NCBI RefSeq assembly: GCF_024347395.1
Contig: NZ_AP025472.1
Location: 1,302,001 to 1,366,000, forward strand
Origin: Vibrio cortegadensis
GTDB taxonomy: Bacteria; Pseudomonadota; Gammaproteobacteria; Enterobacterales; Vibrionaceae
Length of the DNA: 64,000 nucleotides
Direction of reading: 5' to 3'
Position 1 is the first letter of the stretch, and each line of letters starts with the position of its first letter. The translations under genes and the position numbers were made by a program. Of the stretch, positions 25,886 to 34,334 are shown piece after piece. Below the pieces are notes generated by a model. That model worked only from the letters and a program-made list of their open reading frames with translations, ran no database searches and had not been told where the DNA came from.

Positions 25886-26752
25886 GTGAGAACGGTATAT
25901 CAGAAAGGACAAGATTTAGAAGAAGCTGTAGAAAATATTGAAAGAATGATTTTGTCCTGTAGTAATGAAGCTCTGACTCAAAATCGTTACTCTATTGAAA
26001 ATAGGAAAGTTGTAATCGATGAAGAAGTAAAACATGAATTCGATCTCTGGATAGATATTCAGGTTAATGAGCAATATACATCGACTTATGTTTTTGAATG
26101 TAAGAATGTTAGCAAGGCTGTAAGCAAAAACGATATCATCATTTTCGCTGAAAAAATTGAGGTTGCTAAGGCAACTAAAGGGATATTTGTTGCGACTAAA
26201 TATTCAAGCTGTGCTTTAGCACAAGCAAAAAAACATAAGCGCATGGAGTTGGTGACGGTTTCAGAAGGGGAGTTGGATAAAATTCATGGTCTTGGGAATT
26301 TGTATGTCAGCTTTAACGATACTTATGTTGATGTAGATTTAACTCCTTATAGTAAAAAGCAGAGAAAAGACAAAAAAAATAGCTTTCGAAATAAAGTTTC
26401 GACAGCAAATAAAATCGTGGATCAATTTATAAGCATTGCTGCTAGGGAAATTATTAAAAAAATCAATATCGAGTCTATAGCACTAGGCGATTATGAGTTT
26501 CCTTGTGATCGAACGTTTGAATTTGATGATAAGGAGTTGATGCTTGATGGTCGCCATATTGCTGCGGTAAGACTTAGCGGCAATATGGTTTATAGGAAGG
26601 TTTGCCCTGCAATTCGAACATCATTCAATGTAGAAAACCGTGGCGAAAGTATACTTTTTGATAAAGTTAAAGATTTAGATGGCACTGAACTACAACCCAT
26701 CATTTCCCGCAGTGAAAAAGGAGATGGAATACTTACGCTAAAACGCATATAA
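25886..26752 (+). CDS. Mrr-like restriction endonuclease-fold protein
   Basis: A 288-residue protein. The N-terminal half has the PD-(D/E)xK nuclease layout of the Mrr family: EVKHEFDLWIDI supplies the Asp, and TYVFECKNVSKAV supplies the ExK pair (ECK), followed by KGIFVATKYSSCALAQAKKH, the helix that closes the core. The C-terminal half (about 150-288) is unrecognised and may be a target-recognition domain. GTG 25886 with AAGAGG is preferred to a start inside the attC. A role in cutting foreign or modified DNA is inferred from the fold. Confidence 0.75.
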   Translation: MRTVYQKGQDLEEAVENIERMILSCSNEALTQNRYSIENRKVVIDEEVKHEFDLWIDIQVNEQYTSTYVFECKNVSKAVSKNDIIIFAEKIEVAKATKGIFVATKYSSCALAQAKKHKRMELVTVSEGELDKIHGLGNLYVSFNDTYVDVDLTPYSKKQRKDKKNSFRNKVSTANKIVDQFISIAAREIIKKINIESIALGDYEFPCDRTFEFDDKELMLDGRHIAAVRLSGNMVYRKVCPAIRTSFNVENRGESILFDKVKDLDGTELQPIISRSEKGDGILTLKRI

Positions 26753-26871
26753 CAAACAATTTAAGAGTGACTCCTAACGCTTGGCAATTTCACTTTGGTT
26801 TGAATTTTGTGTTTACGGTGCAATGGTTTAGTTTGGGTTTTATAGCGTTGTCGCACCTTAATTGGGCGTTA
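26750..26871 (+). repeat. attC site 34 (family A)
   Basis: Family A site; it gives the nuclease gene its stop codon. GCATATAAC pairs with GTTATATGC. Confidence 0.95.
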
Positions 26872-26927
26872 TGTGAATACTCGGGTTCAGTCTTCCTAGA
26901 TTAAAATTAACGGACAAAATTTAATAT

Positions 26928-27374
26928 ATGAAATACTTATATCGTGGTGCAAATATCCATTTCTTCAATGAACGAGATGGAAAACTCATCCCTAAAACGC
27001 CACACGAAAATTTTTGTGCGCCTGTATATATGGGATCTCCTCATGCGACTATGGGATCAGGAATTACCATGGGAGCTTCAACAATTAATACTGCGATACT
27101 TCATCAGCTGGAACAAAAAGGCTATCCAACTTCTGGTCTTTCATTCACACCATACTTTGAACGAGCTGAATATTATGCAACAAAAAATGGTAGCTGTAAT
27201 GGCTATGTTTACAAAATCGATATAGGTTTGCTTGAAAAATATGGTGTTTCTATCATTTCTGTTAATGAGCATATCGAACATCCTGCAATACCAGAAGATA
27301 ATGAACATATATTGGTAGCTAATGACTTCGGTGAAATCCCACGAGACGTAGTCGTAGAGTTGATTAGTGTATAG
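26928..27374 (+). CDS. Possible ADP-ribosyltransferase-fold protein (148 aa)
   Basis: YLYRGANIHFF at the N-terminus, SGLSFTPYFERAEYYATK in the middle (about 74-91) and EDNEHILVANDFGEIP near the C-terminus follow the order of the R/Y, S-T-S-like and E motifs of small ADP-ribosyltransferase domains (YRG, FTP with A..YA, then acidic strand). If so it would use NAD to modify a protein or nucleic acid. Assignment is by motif only; catalytic residues are not certain. The ribosome site is weak. Confidence 0.5.
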   Translation: MKYLYRGANIHFFNERDGKLIPKTPHENFCAPVYMGSPHATMGSGITMGASTINTAILHQLEQKGYPTSGLSFTPYFERAEYYATKNGSCNGYVYKIDIGLLEKYGVSIISVNEHIEHPAIPEDNEHILVANDFGEIPRDVVVELISV

Positions 27375-27386
27375 AGAACATTCACA

Positions 27387-27508
27387 TAACAAAGCGTTTA
27401 AGACGGATTCCCAACGCTCGGCGTTCTCGGTTTGATTCAGCTTTAGTGTTTACGGCACAATGGTTTAGGTGTGGTGTTCTGCGTTGCTCACCACTTAACG
27501 CGGCGTTA
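27387..27508 (+). repeat. attC site 35 (family B)
   Basis: 122-bp site; CATTCACATAAC pairs with its cassette start GTTATGTGAATA. IS3 copy 3 begins 4 bp after its end. Confidence 0.93.
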
Positions 27509-27579
27509 TGTTGCCGAGTACCCCACGTTTAGTAGACACTTTACTAAGTTAGATCTAGGGTCTAATTGAGAGGTGATTT

Positions 27580-27888
27580 ATGGCTAAACATCGTAATCCA
27601 GCGTACACCGAAGAATTCCGCAAAGAAGCAGTTCGTCTGTCCGAGCTTCCAAGTCGCACAGCCGCATCCGTTGCGAAAGAATTGGGCGTCAGCGCCCAAC
27701 AGATTGCTAACTGGAAGCGTCAATTTAACCGCTTGTCTGATAAACAGTTTAACACCCTAGACGGTGTTGATTACTCCAAGAAAGAATCCGAAGAACTGCG
27801 AGCGCTTAAGCGCGAAAACAAACGACTTAAAGATGAGATGGAATTCCTAAAGAAGGTCTCGGCGTACTTCGCGAAGCAGCAAGAGTGA
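27580..27888 (+). CDS. IS3-family transposase OrfA (copy 3)
   Basis: 102 residues, with the ELPSR variant shared with copy 4. Complete. Confidence 0.9.
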   Translation: MAKHRNPAYTEEFRKEAVRLSELPSRTAASVAKELGVSAQQIANWKRQFNRLSDKQFNTLDGVDYSKKESEELRALKRENKRLKDEMEFLKKVSAYFAKQQE

Positions 27889-28736
27889 AGTACGAGTTCA
27901 TCGAAAGTTATGTGGGTGAGTATGCCGTTGTTCTTATGTGTTGTGCATTAGGTGTGTCCCCGAGTGGTTACTACAAATGGTTAGGTCGCTCGCTTAGCGA
28001 GCGAGCAAAGCGTCGAAGCCGCTTTGAACAGCTAGTTATGTGTACCTTTGCCGAGTATCGGGCTAGGTATGGTTCAGTTCGCTTAGCTGAAGAGTTAAAC
28101 AAAGCAGGCTATGCCTGCAGTGTGAACTATATTGCTGATATTATGGCGAAAAAGGGTATTAAGGCTCGCAATGGAAAAGGGTTTAAATACAGTAAAGATG
28201 TCGCGGCGATGACGAATGTCGCCGATAATTTATTGCGTAGAGACTTTGAAGCCGAGAGTCCCAATCAGAAGTGGGTCACCGACATCACCTATATCTGGGT
28301 AAAGAGCCGTTGGCTCTACCTCGCGACAGTGTTAGACCTTCACTCGAGACGCATTGTGGGCTGGTCATTAGATACCAACATGACAGAGCTGCTCATCACC
28401 AACGCTTTGAAAATGGCGTTTAAGTCACGCAAGCCGCCGAAAGGCGTCTTAGTCCACTCAGACCGCGGTGTACAATACAGAGCTTATAAGTATCAGGACT
28501 TCATGCGAAAGCATGGAGGAGTACCAAGCATGAGCCGTCAGGGTAACTGTTGGGACAATGCGGTAATGGAGTCGTTCTTCAGTCGACTGAAAGTCGAATT
28601 GATTTACGCAGAAGATTATCAAACAATCGAAGAAGCCCGAATGGGGATCTTCGAATATATCGAAGTGTTCTACAATCGAAAGAGAAGACACTCAGCGTTG
28701 GGGCATGTCAGTCCCGTTGAGTACGAAAGTATGTAG
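27885..28736 (+). CDS. IS3-family transposase OrfB (copy 3)
   Basis: Complete 283-residue DDE protein. It differs from copy 1 at three residues (MAKKG, TELLI and GVLVHS in place of MTKKG, TEVLI and GVLIHS) and matches copy 4, so copies 3 and 4 form one sublineage. Confidence 0.92.
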   Translation: MKYEFIESYVGEYAVVLMCCALGVSPSGYYKWLGRSLSERAKRRSRFEQLVMCTFAEYRARYGSVRLAEELNKAGYACSVNYIADIMAKKGIKARNGKGFKYSKDVAAMTNVADNLLRRDFEAESPNQKWVTDITYIWVKSRWLYLATVLDLHSRRIVGWSLDTNMTELLITNALKMAFKSRKPPKGVLVHSDRGVQYRAYKYQDFMRKHGGVPSMSRQGNCWDNAVMESFFSRLKVELIYAEDYQTIEEARMGIFEYIEVFYNRKRRHSALGHVSPVEYESM

Positions 28737-28785
28737 TTATGTACTGTCTACTTTTTGTGGGGTACACCAAAGTAAAGAGAATAAA

Positions 28786-29109
28786 ATGTACGAAGAAAGT
28801 CAAAAATCTAAAGTTTTAAACGTTTACATCCCTGCGGGATTGGGAGCAATACTGGTTATTGGATCTATAGCCATGGATATCTTCTGGGCTGCGAAAGAGC
28901 CTTGGTATTGGGCTCAAAGGTCAGGTGCGGTGCTTACTATTATAGGTGCATTGATTGGTTTTCATGAGAATAATGAGAGTATGAAGTTTATTGATGGCAA
29001 TCTTTTGATAAACAAGGAAATTTCATATCGATATTTGAGTTTGGGATACGTACTGTTCGGTACGTTTCTTTGGGGGTATGGGGATATAGTGTTCAAACTT
29101 TTCTTATAA
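28786..29109 (+). CDS. Hypothetical three-helix membrane protein (107 aa)
   Basis: Hydrophobic segments at about residues 13-34, 43-60 and 83-106 suggest three membrane helices. ATG 28786 has AAAGAGAA upstream; a longer frame would begin in the IS. The cassette's first bases lie beyond the IS right end (AAGTAAAGAG). Unknown role. Confidence 0.6.
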   Translation: MYEESQKSKVLNVYIPAGLGAILVIGSIAMDIFWAAKEPWYWAQRSGAVLTIIGALIGFHENNESMKFIDGNLLINKEISYRYLSLGYVLFGTFLWGYGDIVFKLFL

Positions 29110-29226
29110 CAAACTGTTCAAGAGGGATTCGCAACGCATGGCATTTTTACTATGCGTTGGTTTTAGTGTTTAAGGTGATATGCGGCGGCTTTTGTATTGC
29201 GTTGCTCACCCCTTAACAGGGCGTTA
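29107..29226 (+). repeat. attC site 36 (unique type)
   Basis: 120 bp, starting TAACAAACTGTTCAAG and ending CCTTAACAGGGCGTTA; arms include CAACGCATGGC and GCGTTGCTCACC. Confidence 0.88.
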
Positions 29227-29249
29227 GCTGAATAGAATGAGATTTGAAT

Positions 29250-29852
29250 ATGTTTACAGTTCCTGATACAGAAAAGAAAATTCGAGCTAGAATCTCAAAC
29301 TACAAATCTGGGCTTAATCGTGAGCTTAGAGAGTATGGTGCTATCTCGGACGGTTACGGGAAAAGGTATTTAATATTTCCGTTGTTGCTTGTACTTGATG
29401 ATTTGAAAAAAGCAAAAGAGTACATGGAGTGGTATGACGCCCAATTTCCAGATGATATTGGCGAACCAATCCAAATGCTATGTCGCTCAATTTTATCTCA
29501 TCGTTTAGGTAATACAGAAAAGGCAACGTATGAATTAGCAGCAACGATGTTATCTAATGTGTACCTTTTACCGTGGCTTTTCGGTAATAATATCGGTCCA
29601 TTTGGTATAGAACAAACATCAGACTTTGCTAACCCTGACCACTGCGACTATATGCCTTTGGAAGTATTTCACAGCATAAGTGGTGAAGAGCTATATTGGA
29701 TTGAAAGTTGTTTTGAGTCTGAAATTTTTAGAGAGGCTCATACAAGGTTCATAGAAATATCGCTTATTTTAAACCTTGTTTCAAATGAAGAGCGTGTTGC
29801 TTTATTAAACGAACGAAATGGTCTTCTAATGCCGTTTGAGAAATTCAGCTAA
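29250..29852 (+). CDS. Hypothetical soluble protein (200 aa)
   Basis: ATG 29250 has GAGAT 8 bases upstream. The protein is helical, with TPR-like pairs (LLLVLDDLKKAKEYMEWYDAQF, then LCRSILSHRLGNTEKATYELAA), so it may be a protein-binding scaffold. No catalytic motif or signal. Cassette start GTTAGCTGAAT pairs with ATTCAGCTAAC. Confidence 0.6.
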   Translation: MFTVPDTEKKIRARISNYKSGLNRELREYGAISDGYGKRYLIFPLLLVLDDLKKAKEYMEWYDAQFPDDIGEPIQMLCRSILSHRLGNTEKATYELAATMLSNVYLLPWLFGNNIGPFGIEQTSDFANPDHCDYMPLEVFHSISGEELYWIESCFESEIFREAHTRFIEISLILNLVSNEERVALLNERNGLLMPFEKFS

Positions 29853-29971
29853 CAAACAATTTAAGAGTGACTCCCAACGCTTGCCGATTTCACTCCGATT
29901 TAAAATTTGTGTTTACGGTGCAATGGTTTAGCTTGGGTGTTATAGCGTTGTCGCACCTTAATTGGGCGTTA
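29850..29971 (+). repeat. attC site 37 (family A)
   Basis: Family A site supplying the stop of the preceding gene. Confidence 0.95.
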
Positions 29972-30006
29972 GGCCACGTAGGTTACTTTATCAATAGGAA
30001 AAGGTC

Positions 30007-30537
30007 GTGAAAGGTAAGATTACAGAATGGAATGACTCAAAAGGTTACGGTTTTATATCAGCGTTGAATGGTAATCTGAGAGTTTTTATTCATGTTTCAT
30101 CAGTGAAAAATAGCAATCATCGACCTAGGTTAAACGATGAAGTAACGTTCGAAGTTAGCGAAGATAATCGTGGGCGATTTAATGCCGTTGATGTAACAAT
30201 AGAAGGTAAGCAAGCACTTCCTTTGACCGTATTATTTGGTTGTTCATATTTAGTTTTCGCGTGTGCAGCACTTATCGTTTTTGGGCGACCATTATTTATA
30301 ATTCCACTTTATATCGGTATAAGTCTCATTACGTATGTAATGTTTTCAGTGGACAAAAAAGCAGCTCAAACTGGGCAGTGGAGAACGCCAGAAAACTCAC
30401 TTCATATGTTATCGTTGTTTGGTGGCTGGCCTGGAGCATTGTTCGCACAAAATCAGCTACGCCATAAATCGAAGAAGCAACCGTTCAAAGCAATTTTGTG
30501 GTTCACTATAATCTTAAATATCAGTGCATTTCTTTAG
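30007..30537 (+). CDS. Cold-shock domain / DUF1294 protein, truncated (copy 2)
   Basis: Same gene as at 8696, with a handful of changes (HVSS for HASS near residue 30). A TGG to TAG change at 30535-30537 stops it at 176 residues, losing the last 19, which hold part of the final membrane helix. The remaining downstream sequence up to attC 38 still aligns with copy 1. The cold-shock part is intact. Confidence 0.85.
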   Translation: MKGKITEWNDSKGYGFISALNGNLRVFIHVSSVKNSNHRPRLNDEVTFEVSEDNRGRFNAVDVTIEGKQALPLTVLFGCSYLVFACAALIVFGRPLFIIPLYIGISLITYVMFSVDKKAAQTGQWRTPENSLHMLSLFGGWPGALFAQNQLRHKSKKQPFKAILWFTIILNISAFL

Positions 30538-30618
30538 ACCTTTACTCCCTCAGGTGTCACTGTGATTCAACGAATATCGAGTGTTTTTTACTAATAGATG
30601 AGCGGTTGTACAGTGGCC

Positions 30619-30740
30619 TAACAAACAATTTAAGAGTGACTCCTAACGCTTGGCGAGTTTACTCCGGTTTGGAATTTGTGTTTACGGTGCAATGGTTTAG
30701 CTTGGGTGTCATAGCGTTGTCGCACCTTAATTGGGCGTTA
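30619..30740 (+). repeat. attC site 38 (family A)
   Basis: attC of the second cold-shock/DUF1294 cassette; GTGGCCTAAC pairs with GTTAGGCCAC. Confidence 0.95.
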
Positions 30741-31185
30741 TATTGCATAAGATTCAAAGGGTTAAAATATCCGTTTATCTTTGTACTGCGTTCGAGCTAC
30801 ACACCTGTTCGTTTCGTGAAAGTTGCCATCAAAATGACCATCGCACGTAGAAAGTGTGTCGGTTAATTAGCTGCAACGTCACGCAAGTCTCCTCGTTAGT
30901 AAGTTTGCTGGCTCATGTTCATTTTGCGCGGTTTCTTTTTGGTGGGGGCTTCATTAAAAATTGTGGCTGCAGCGTACTTTGCTGTCAGGTTTCTCGCTCG
31001 ACTTCTTTGTCATTCTGGCTAATCGAATAACTCCAATTTCAACTTATTTCGCTTCTTAGCCAAGTGCGTTTTGTTGTCTATGGTTGAGTTTCGAACTATC
31101 CGTTTTACTTCTGAGTTCAAAGCCAGTAGATTTGTAACCAATTCAGCACCTTGGCGCTAAACTTGGCTCTGTCGTGCGGGCAATA
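30741..31185 (+). other. ORF-less repeated cassette, copy 6
   Basis: Same ends; centre diverged (GTGGGGGCTTCATTAAAAATT). Its attC is family A. Confidence 0.78.
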
Positions 31186-31307
31186 TAACAAACAATTTAA
31201 GAGTGACTCCCAACGCTTGGCGAGTTCACTTCGATTTGAATTTAGTGTTTACGGTGCAATGGTTTAGCTTGGGTGTTATAGCGTTGTCGCACCTTAATTG
31301 GGCGTTA
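31186..31307 (+). repeat. attC site 39 (family A)
   Basis: attC of ORF-less copy 6; its right end continues GTTAAAT, an unusual core spacer. Confidence 0.93.
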
Positions 31308-31327
31308 AATGACAGGGTAAAATTAGT

Positions 31328-31741
31328 ATGACACCATTTGAAATAGAAGTATTGGATAGCATTTTGTGGCAACTAAAAGGCTATGCTGAAGGGCAAGTTA
31401 CTGAACGTGCGACGACAAGAATTCTTAGAGCGACTTTAAGGCGAATTAAGCCTCGAAAAATAGCGTATAGTTTGAGGGCCGCTAGTATTGAGAAAAAGGA
31501 TATTGATCACGCGATACCCTTGAAAATAATAGTATCTAAATTGATTAATAATCCAATTTTGACAAAAGAACAATTAGTAATATTACTAGACAATTTATTA
31601 GTTTCTGTCGAACTTACACCTGAAGAACATCGCATGACCTTGAAGAAATTCAAGTTGAGTAGTGATATGCCAGCTGACTGGGATGGCGTTGATAATCTTG
31701 CTCGATACAGAGCAGCAGGTATTGAAGTCTTAGTCATTTAA
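31328..31741 (+). CDS. Hypothetical protein (137 aa)
   Basis: A basic, helical N-terminus (RATTRILRATLRRIKPRK) suggests nucleic-acid contact. The middle has IDHAIPLKIIVSKLI, where a DHAIPL element recalls HNH-type loops, but no second His or zinc Cys is visible, so I make no nuclease call. CAGGGTAAAA lies upstream. The stop is the attC TAA; the core here is TTTAAC and pairs with the unusual GTTAAATGAC start. Confidence 0.58.
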   Translation: MTPFEIEVLDSILWQLKGYAEGQVTERATTRILRATLRRIKPRKIAYSLRAASIEKKDIDHAIPLKIIVSKLINNPILTKEQLVILLDNLLVSVELTPEEHRMTLKKFKLSSDMPADWDGVDNLARYRAAGIEVLVI

Positions 31742-31860
31742 CAAACAATTTAAGAGTGACTCCTAACGCTTGGCGATTTCACCCTGATTTGAATTTTGTG
31801 TTTACGGTGTAATGGTCTAGCTTGGGTGTTATGGCGTTGTCGCACCTTAATTGGGCGTTA
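31739..31860 (+). repeat. attC site 40 (family A)
   Basis: Family A site with GTTATGGCGTTG in the right arm. Confidence 0.94.
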
Positions 31861-31929
31861 TGGCGCAGGCGAAAAATGATAATTTCGAGCAGAATGTAAG
31901 TAGTGTGCTGCAATCTCCAACACACTGAA

Positions 31930-32220
31930 TTAATATATTTTTTTCATATCTCGGTAGAAGTTTTCATGAGAACCGAGAGCCATTAGTTCAAGAGTTACAG
32001 TGCCATCTTCATAGCTATAGCCGAGTAGAGTTAATTGCTTCACCATCTTGAATTTATGTACTCGCAAGAATGATAAGTCACCTTTCTTTTGCTCGCCAAG
32101 ATACGGATCTTCCATAAGTGCTCGAATAGCATTATCTAGATCCGTTTTTTGGTTCTTGTGTAGTTTCTTGACTGCTTTCTTAAAAGTAGGTGTCTGAAGA
32201 ATGCTAGTAATCTTAGTCAA
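31930..32220 (-). CDS. ParE/RelE-like toxin
   Basis: A 96-residue toxin-type protein: TPTFKKAVKKLHKNQKTDLDNAI at the N-terminus, then GDLSFLRVHKFKMVKQLTLLGYSYEDGTVTLELMALG and the C-terminal HENFYRDMKK. This is the ParE-like fold seen with ParD-like antitoxins in integrons. Molecular target (gyrase or mRNA) cannot be told from the sequence. Overlaps the antitoxin gene by 8 bp. Confidence 0.82.
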   Translation of the reverse strand: MTKITSILQTPTFKKAVKKLHKNQKTDLDNAIRALMEDPYLGEQKKGDLSFLRVHKFKMVKQLTLLGYSYEDGTVTLELMALGSHENFYRDMKKIY

Positions 32221-32434
32221 AAGAGTAAGCCTCTAACTTCCCGGCTTCTTTTTCAGCTTTTGCGATAACAGCCTGTTTAACAAATTCATAGGGTAGATCT
32301 GGATTATCTTCCATCATTTCGCCAATCTTAGCCCAATGCTCGATTTGCTTTGGTGTAGTGCGGTTTAGTGCTTTAGCCATGATCGCTGCTTTATCAAAAA
32401 GATCTTGGTCAATGCGTACACTTGCAGTAGCCAT
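32213..32434 (-). CDS. ParD-like antitoxin
   Basis: A 73-residue antitoxin with a ribbon-helix-helix N-terminus (ASVRIDQDLFDKAAIMAKAL) and the KQIEHWAKIGEMMEDNPDLP segment typical of the ParD-like family. AGAGGA lies upstream of the chosen ATG at 32434; a longer frame would run into the promoter and attC. Confidence 0.85.
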   Translation of the reverse strand: MATASVRIDQDLFDKAAIMAKALNRTTPKQIEHWAKIGEMMEDNPDLPYEFVKQAVIAKAEKEAGKLEAYSFD

Positions 32435-32502
32435 AATATGTCCTCTAACTAGGTTTGGATCTATAGTGTAGTAGATTACCACAGGTGTTGCGAGTTGCGC
32501 CA

Positions 32503-32625
32503 TAACAAAGCGTTTAAGACGGATTCCCAACGCTTGCCGGTTTCAGTTCAAATATATGCATCAGTGTTTATGGCATAATGTCTTGAGTGCAGTTGTAGCA
32601 TTGGTCACCACTTAACGCGGCGTTA
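32503..32625 (+). repeat. attC site 41 (family B)
   Basis: 123-bp site; TGCGCCATAAC pairs with the cassette start GTTATGGCGCA. Confidence 0.92.
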
Positions 32626-32750
32626 TAGCGCACGACAAATTTGAGTCGGATTTTCATGTTTTAGTGCACATTGTCGCTTTCATAATGCATAGACTGAACG
32701 TGATAAATCATTAAAATATAAGTTAAATCAATTAATAGAAGTCATAACTA

Positions 32751-33083
32751 ATGTCATTTCCTCCTTGCCCAAATTGCCAATCTGAATTTGTTTATCAAGA
32801 TCAAACACATCTTGTTTGTCCCGAATGTGCCTATGAATGGAACCCAGTTGAAGAGGCTGAAAATCAATTCACAGTTCATGATGTTAATGGAAATCAGTTG
32901 GAGCAAGGCGATAAAATCACATTGGTGAAAGATCTCAAAGTTAAAGGTAGTTCTCAGAACCTTAAAATTGGCACAAAAGGTGTAATAAAGCGGGTTGTGG
33001 AAGGTAAGGATCATCAATTGGACTGTAAGCTTGATGGTGCTGGCGAAATGTTTGTAACGGCAAAATACGTTAAGAAAGCGTAA
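32751..33083 (+). CDS. PhnA/YjdM-family zinc-ribbon protein
   Basis: A 110-residue protein with an N-terminal zinc ribbon (CPNC at about 6-9, CPEC at about 23-26) followed by a small SH3-like beta domain (about 45-108) with VHDVNGNQLEQGDKITLVKDLKVKG. This is the PhnA (YjdM) family, named for phosphonate use although the link is not proven. The 125-bp leader is AT-rich and may hold a promoter. Confidence 0.9.
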   Translation: MSFPPCPNCQSEFVYQDQTHLVCPECAYEWNPVEEAENQFTVHDVNGNQLEQGDKITLVKDLKVKGSSQNLKIGTKGVIKRVVEGKDHQLDCKLDGAGEMFVTAKYVKKA

Positions 33084-33108
33084 GTCACTTGCCCTTGAAT
33101 CAGCGCTC

Positions 33109-33230
33109 TAGCAAACAATTTAAGAGTGACTCCTAACGCTTGCCGATTTTACTCCGATTTGAAATTTGTGTTTACGGTGCAATGGTTTAGCTCAGGTGTT
33201 ATAGCGTTGTCGCACCTTAATTGGGCGTTA
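33109..33230 (+). repeat. attC site 42 (family A, damaged left core)
   Basis: The left core reads CTCTAGCAAAC instead of the ATAACAAAC expected from pairing with the cassette start GTTATAGCGC. The AAC triplet of the simple site is AGC here. The rest of the site is normal, so it may fold but recombine poorly. Confidence 0.88.
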
Positions 33231-33258
33231 GGCTAATAGTGTAACGAAGAGGTATCAA

Positions 33259-33761
33259 GTGAACTGGGTTTCAGAGATATTCAAGAATATTACGGTTTCT
33301 AAGACACTTACAGGGGCGTGTTGGGTAACTGGTTTGGCTTTTTTCCAGCAATACTGCCGAATTCCTTAGAACCATTACCCAAAGTCTGGGCAACGATTGT
33401 TATGGGCATAACTGTTTTTAGTGGCTGCTTACTAGTTTTTAGGGCTGTGAGTTATTTGAAGAATTTAATAGCAACTTTTGTCTCTAATATAGTACAAAAC
33501 GCTCGAAGAAAAAACCTTTCGAGATTGGAAATTAGCTTGATTGATCACCTAGGTGAAGTTGTAGATAAATGGACAGATATCCGCGAAGTATCTTTAATTG
33601 CTGCACCATGTACTATGTTAGAAATGCTAGAAATATGTCGTGGATTGGAAGATAAAGGCTTACTGGAGATCAATCGTATTCATGAAACTTGGGTTCGCTT
33701 GAATGGCACTGGAAGAGTTAAGGCACTGGAGCTACAGAAACAGAATGTTGAGAATAATTAG
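33259..33761 (+). pseudogene. SieB-like superinfection-exclusion gene, frameshifted
   Basis: A GTG at 33259 (AAGAGG upstream) opens a frame reading MNWVSEIFKNITVSKTLTG and stops after 36 codons. From TTTTTT at 33339-33344 the frame that continues reads FFPAILPNSLEPLPKVW, a second helix (ATIVMGITVFSGCLLVF) and a long cytoplasmic part ending at 33761. One more T in that run joins them into a 168-residue protein with two membrane helices, like superinfection-exclusion B family proteins, which block phage growth. It is either a real loss or a homopolymer error. The family link is from memory of the N-terminal pattern. Confidence 0.68.
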
Positions 33762-33763
33762 CC

Positions 33764-33885
33764 TAACAAACAATTTAAGAGTGACTCCTAACGCTTGACG
33801 ATTTTACTTCGATTTGAATTTTGTGTTTACGGCGCAATGGTTTAGGTTTGGTGTTATAGCGTTGTCGCACCTTAATTGGGCGTTA
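33764..33885 (+). repeat. attC site 43 (family A)
   Basis: Family A site; TTAGCCTAAC pairs with GTTAGGCTAA. Confidence 0.95.
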
Positions 33886-33909
33886 TGTGAATCCAAAGGA
33901 TTTGAGTAT

Positions 33910-34305
33910 ATGAAGAAGTTTTTAGCAATATTTGTGGCAGCTTTGTGCCTGCTTTCAGTTGGCGTGCAAGCCAATGATCACAAATTGAAACAGGCATATG
34001 AAAACCATCAAAGTGACTTTCAAGTTCAGGGGGTTGGCACTGTAATTCGTTTGTTACCCGATGATAATGATGGAAGTCGACATCAAAAATTCATAATAAG
34101 ACTGAAAAGTAAACAAACCTTACTTGTTGCTCACAATATCGATCTTGCGCCTAGGGTTCCTAACTTAAGAGTAGGCGATCGAGTTCAGTTTTACGGTGAA
34201 TATGAATGGAATAGAAAGGGTGGTGTAATGCACTGGACACACCACGATCCTAACAATAGACATTCGCATGGTTGGTTAAAGCACAACGGTAAAAAGTACG
34301 AGTAA
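33910..34305 (+). CDS. DUF3465-family secreted protein
   Basis: A 131-residue protein with a signal peptide (residues 1-21, ending VQA before NDHK). The mature part has an OB-like beta barrel (GVGTVIRLL, QKFIIRLKSKQTLLVAHN, LRVGDRVQFYGEYEW) and the conserved MHWTHHDPNNRHSHGWLKH motif of DUF3465, rich in His and probably metal-binding. Location should be periplasmic. GGATTTGAGTAT precedes the ATG. Confidence 0.8.
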   Translation: MKKFLAIFVAALCLLSVGVQANDHKLKQAYENHQSDFQVQGVGTVIRLLPDDNDGSRHQKFIIRLKSKQTLLVAHNIDLAPRVPNLRVGDRVQFYGEYEWNRKGGVMHWTHHDPNNRHSHGWLKHNGKKYE

Positions 34306-34334
34306 AAATTCACATAACAAGAGACTATGGCGTC

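Larger units (their letters stand above)
27513..28769 (+). mobile_element. IS3-family insertion sequence, copy 3 (1,257 bp)
   Basis: Intact element, but its 3-bp flanks differ (GTT on the left, AAG on the right). The left flank belongs to a cassette starting TTATGTT and the right flank to one starting TTATAAG, whose own attC is preceded by CTTATAAC. This indicates recombination between two IS copies. Confidence 0.92.
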
